Below are positions 4,773-5,705 of a stretch of 5,705 nt of DNA, piece by piece. The stretch lies in assembly GCA_030837265.1 (NCBI GenBank), contig JAUPKV010000454.1, forward strand, positions 1-5,705, in the 5' to 3' direction. The notes beneath the pieces were generated by a model, which was given only the letters and a program-made list of their open reading frames with translations, searched no databases and was not told where the DNA came from. The position numbers and the translations under genes were made by a program. The stretch is from Methanobacteriota archaeon (GTDB taxonomy: Archaea; Halobacteriota; Methanosarcinia; Methanosarcinales; Methanosarcinaceae). Position 1 is the stretch's first letter. Every line of letters begins with the position of its first letter.

Positions 4773-4838
4773 ATCACGATAAAAATTGCAAGTTATCACG
4801 ATAAAAATTGTGAACAATCACAAAAAATGAAAAAATGG
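4773..4838. repeat. 22-bp tandem repeats between ecfA2 and ecfT
   Basis: The 16-mer ATCACGATAAAAATTG occurs perfectly at 4773-4788 and 4795-4810, exactly 22 bp apart. A degenerate third copy starting ATCAC begins at 4817, again 22 bp on, and ends in the ecfT ribosome-binding site. Each perfect copy has a TATA-like ATAAAAAT, so an internal promoter is possible. The first ATCACGAT also pairs with ATCGTGA at 4747-4753 (7-bp stem across the ecfA2 stop). Confidence 0.85.
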
Positions 4839-4840
4839 TG
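4837..4840 (+). promoter_or_regulatory. Shine-Dalgarno GGTG of ecfT
   Basis: GGTG lies 5 nt before the ATG at 4846 and matches the GGAGGTGAT complement of the 16S rRNA 3' end. It gives ecfT its own initiation site, separate from ecfA2. Confidence 0.5.
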
Positions 4841-4845
4841 AAAAT

Positions 4846-5649
4846 ATGCATGAACCAGTCTTCAGTTATGTGCCCGGAATTTCACCCATCCACAAGCTGG
4901 ATCCCAGGACCAAAATTATAGTATTAATGCTACTTGGGATACTGGCTTTCAGGATTGAGAATTTTTTGGGAATAGGGGCTCTATTCATGCTTTTCTTCTT
5001 CTTTGCTCTACTCTCACGTTTACCAATGAGTATACTCTTCAGGGCAGTCAGTCCTATGATACTTTTTATTACCTTTATATTTCTTACACAACTCTTCTTT
5101 TCAGGAGGAGAACCCTTTGCTTCATTCTGGATCCTAAAGCCGAGTATGGAAGGATTGGAGACTGGGCTCAGTTTTGCTGCTCGATTCACACTTCTTTTGC
5201 TTTTCGCAGCCCTTCTAACAGCCAGTACCGATCCTTCCGCAATCACATGCGGAGTTGAAAAAATGCTCAGACCTTTGCCTCTTCGCTGGCTGGGGATAAG
5301 TTCCTTTGATCTTGCTACAATGATGAACATCTCTATAGCCTTTATTCCCCTCCTATTTGAGAGAGTTGAGCGGACGAAAGCCGCTCAGGCTGCAAGAGGA
5401 ATGGATTTTGTAAGAAATCCTTTCCGCTCGGTTCCTGCCCTCGCAATTCCTTTGCTATGGGGGATAATAAGAGATGCGGAAGAACTGGCGCTTGCAATGG
5501 AAAGTAGGGGATATCAAGGAAAAAGAAGAACCTCCATACATGAGCTTTCCATGAAGAAAAGAGACTGGTTAACACTTATTATCGCATTACTTTTTTTCAT
5601 ATTCATGTTGTTAATTCAAAATGCCTCTGCCTTGCCTGGGTATGATTAG
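4846..5649 (+). CDS. ecfT: ECF transporter transmembrane component EcfT (CbiQ-like)
   Basis: EcfT is the membrane scaffold that links the two ATPases to the S component and transmits the ATP-driven motion. It has 267 residues. The family start HKLDPRTK is at 16-23, then hydrophobic segments at about 23-56, 66-86, 108-127 and 155-172, a weaker one near 195-208, and a last one at 241-258. The two coupling-helix Ala-Arg-Gly motifs that dock into the ATPase grooves are both present: AARG (182-185) within KAAQAARGMD, and AMESRG (217-222). The length is normal for the family. The gene is last of the four ECF genes, 82 nt after ecfA2, with its own Shine-Dalgarno and tandem repeats in front. Having its own S component and both ATPases beside it suggests a dedicated biotin importer. 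It could also serve other S components elsewhere in the genome, as in group II ECF systems. No clear terminator is seen in the 56 bases that follow. Confidence 0.95.
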   Translation: MHEPVFSYVPGISPIHKLDPRTKIIVLMLLGILAFRIENFLGIGALFMLFFFFALLSRLPMSILFRAVSPMILFITFIFLTQLFFSGGEPFASFWILKPSMEGLETGLSFAARFTLLLLFAALLTASTDPSAITCGVEKMLRPLPLRWLGISSFDLATMMNISIAFIPLLFERVERTKAAQAARGMDFVRNPFRSVPALAIPLLWGIIRDAEELALAMESRGYQGKRRTSIHELSMKKRDWLTLIIALLFFIFMLLIQNASALPGYD

Positions 5650-5705
5650 CAAAATAACAATGGTCGCTCTTTTAATAGTCCCGATATGTAATGAAAAAAG
5701 TACCA

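Noticed and set aside
4866..5330. Minus-strand open frame of 154 codons
   Set aside because: It is antisense to ecfT, is rich in Lys/Ser/Arg with no family motif, and ecfT has both Ala-Arg-Gly motifs on the plus strand.
5691..5705. Possible start of a further gene (ATG AAA AAA GTA CCA) at the right edge
   Set aside because: Only five codons are visible, with no Shine-Dalgarno or clear promoter; it cannot be supported.

Overview
The window looks like chromosomal DNA from a methanogenic archaeon, most likely Methanosarcina or a close relative. The evidence is a tRNA gene without an encoded CCA end, archaeal TATA/BRE-like elements, U-tract terminators, AT-rich intergenic DNA with moderate-GC genes, and the protein families present. 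No 16S rRNA or other species marker is present, so the genus is an inference.

Left part, minus strand (1-1400): an iron module. A DtxR/IdeR-family metalloregulator with a C-terminal FeoA-like domain lies just upstream of feoB, the GTPase/ferrous-iron transporter, which runs off the left edge after its G domain. Upstream of the regulator is an iron-box-like palindrome, TTAGGTCAACCTAA, interlocked with a second palindrome sharing one half-site. It sits where transcription should start from a TATA-like element at 1374-1381, so the repressor probably controls itself and feoB.

Middle, minus strand (1411-2192): an ArgA-like GNAT acetyltransferase with a hairpin/U-tract terminator over its stop codon and three 16-bp tandem repeats over its start region, preceded by tRNA-Arg(CCT).

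Right part, plus strand (2193-5705): a promoter region followed by a complete energy-coupling-factor (ECF) importer: bioY (biotin-binding S component), two ABC ATPases overlapping by 25 nt, and the transmembrane coupling protein ecfT. Upstream of bioY is TGTAAACC-N14-GGTTGACA, which closely matches the known biotin-repressor (BirA) operator in half-sites and spacing and lies just downstream of a good BRE/TATA element. Three degenerate repeats at an exact 21-bp period follow. The operon probably imports biotin under biotin control. A second tandem repeat (22-bp period) sits between ecfA2 and ecfT.

No mobile element, CRISPR array or obviously new enzyme system is visible. The most interesting content is regulatory: two repressor-operator systems, phased repeats, and repeats at gene starts.
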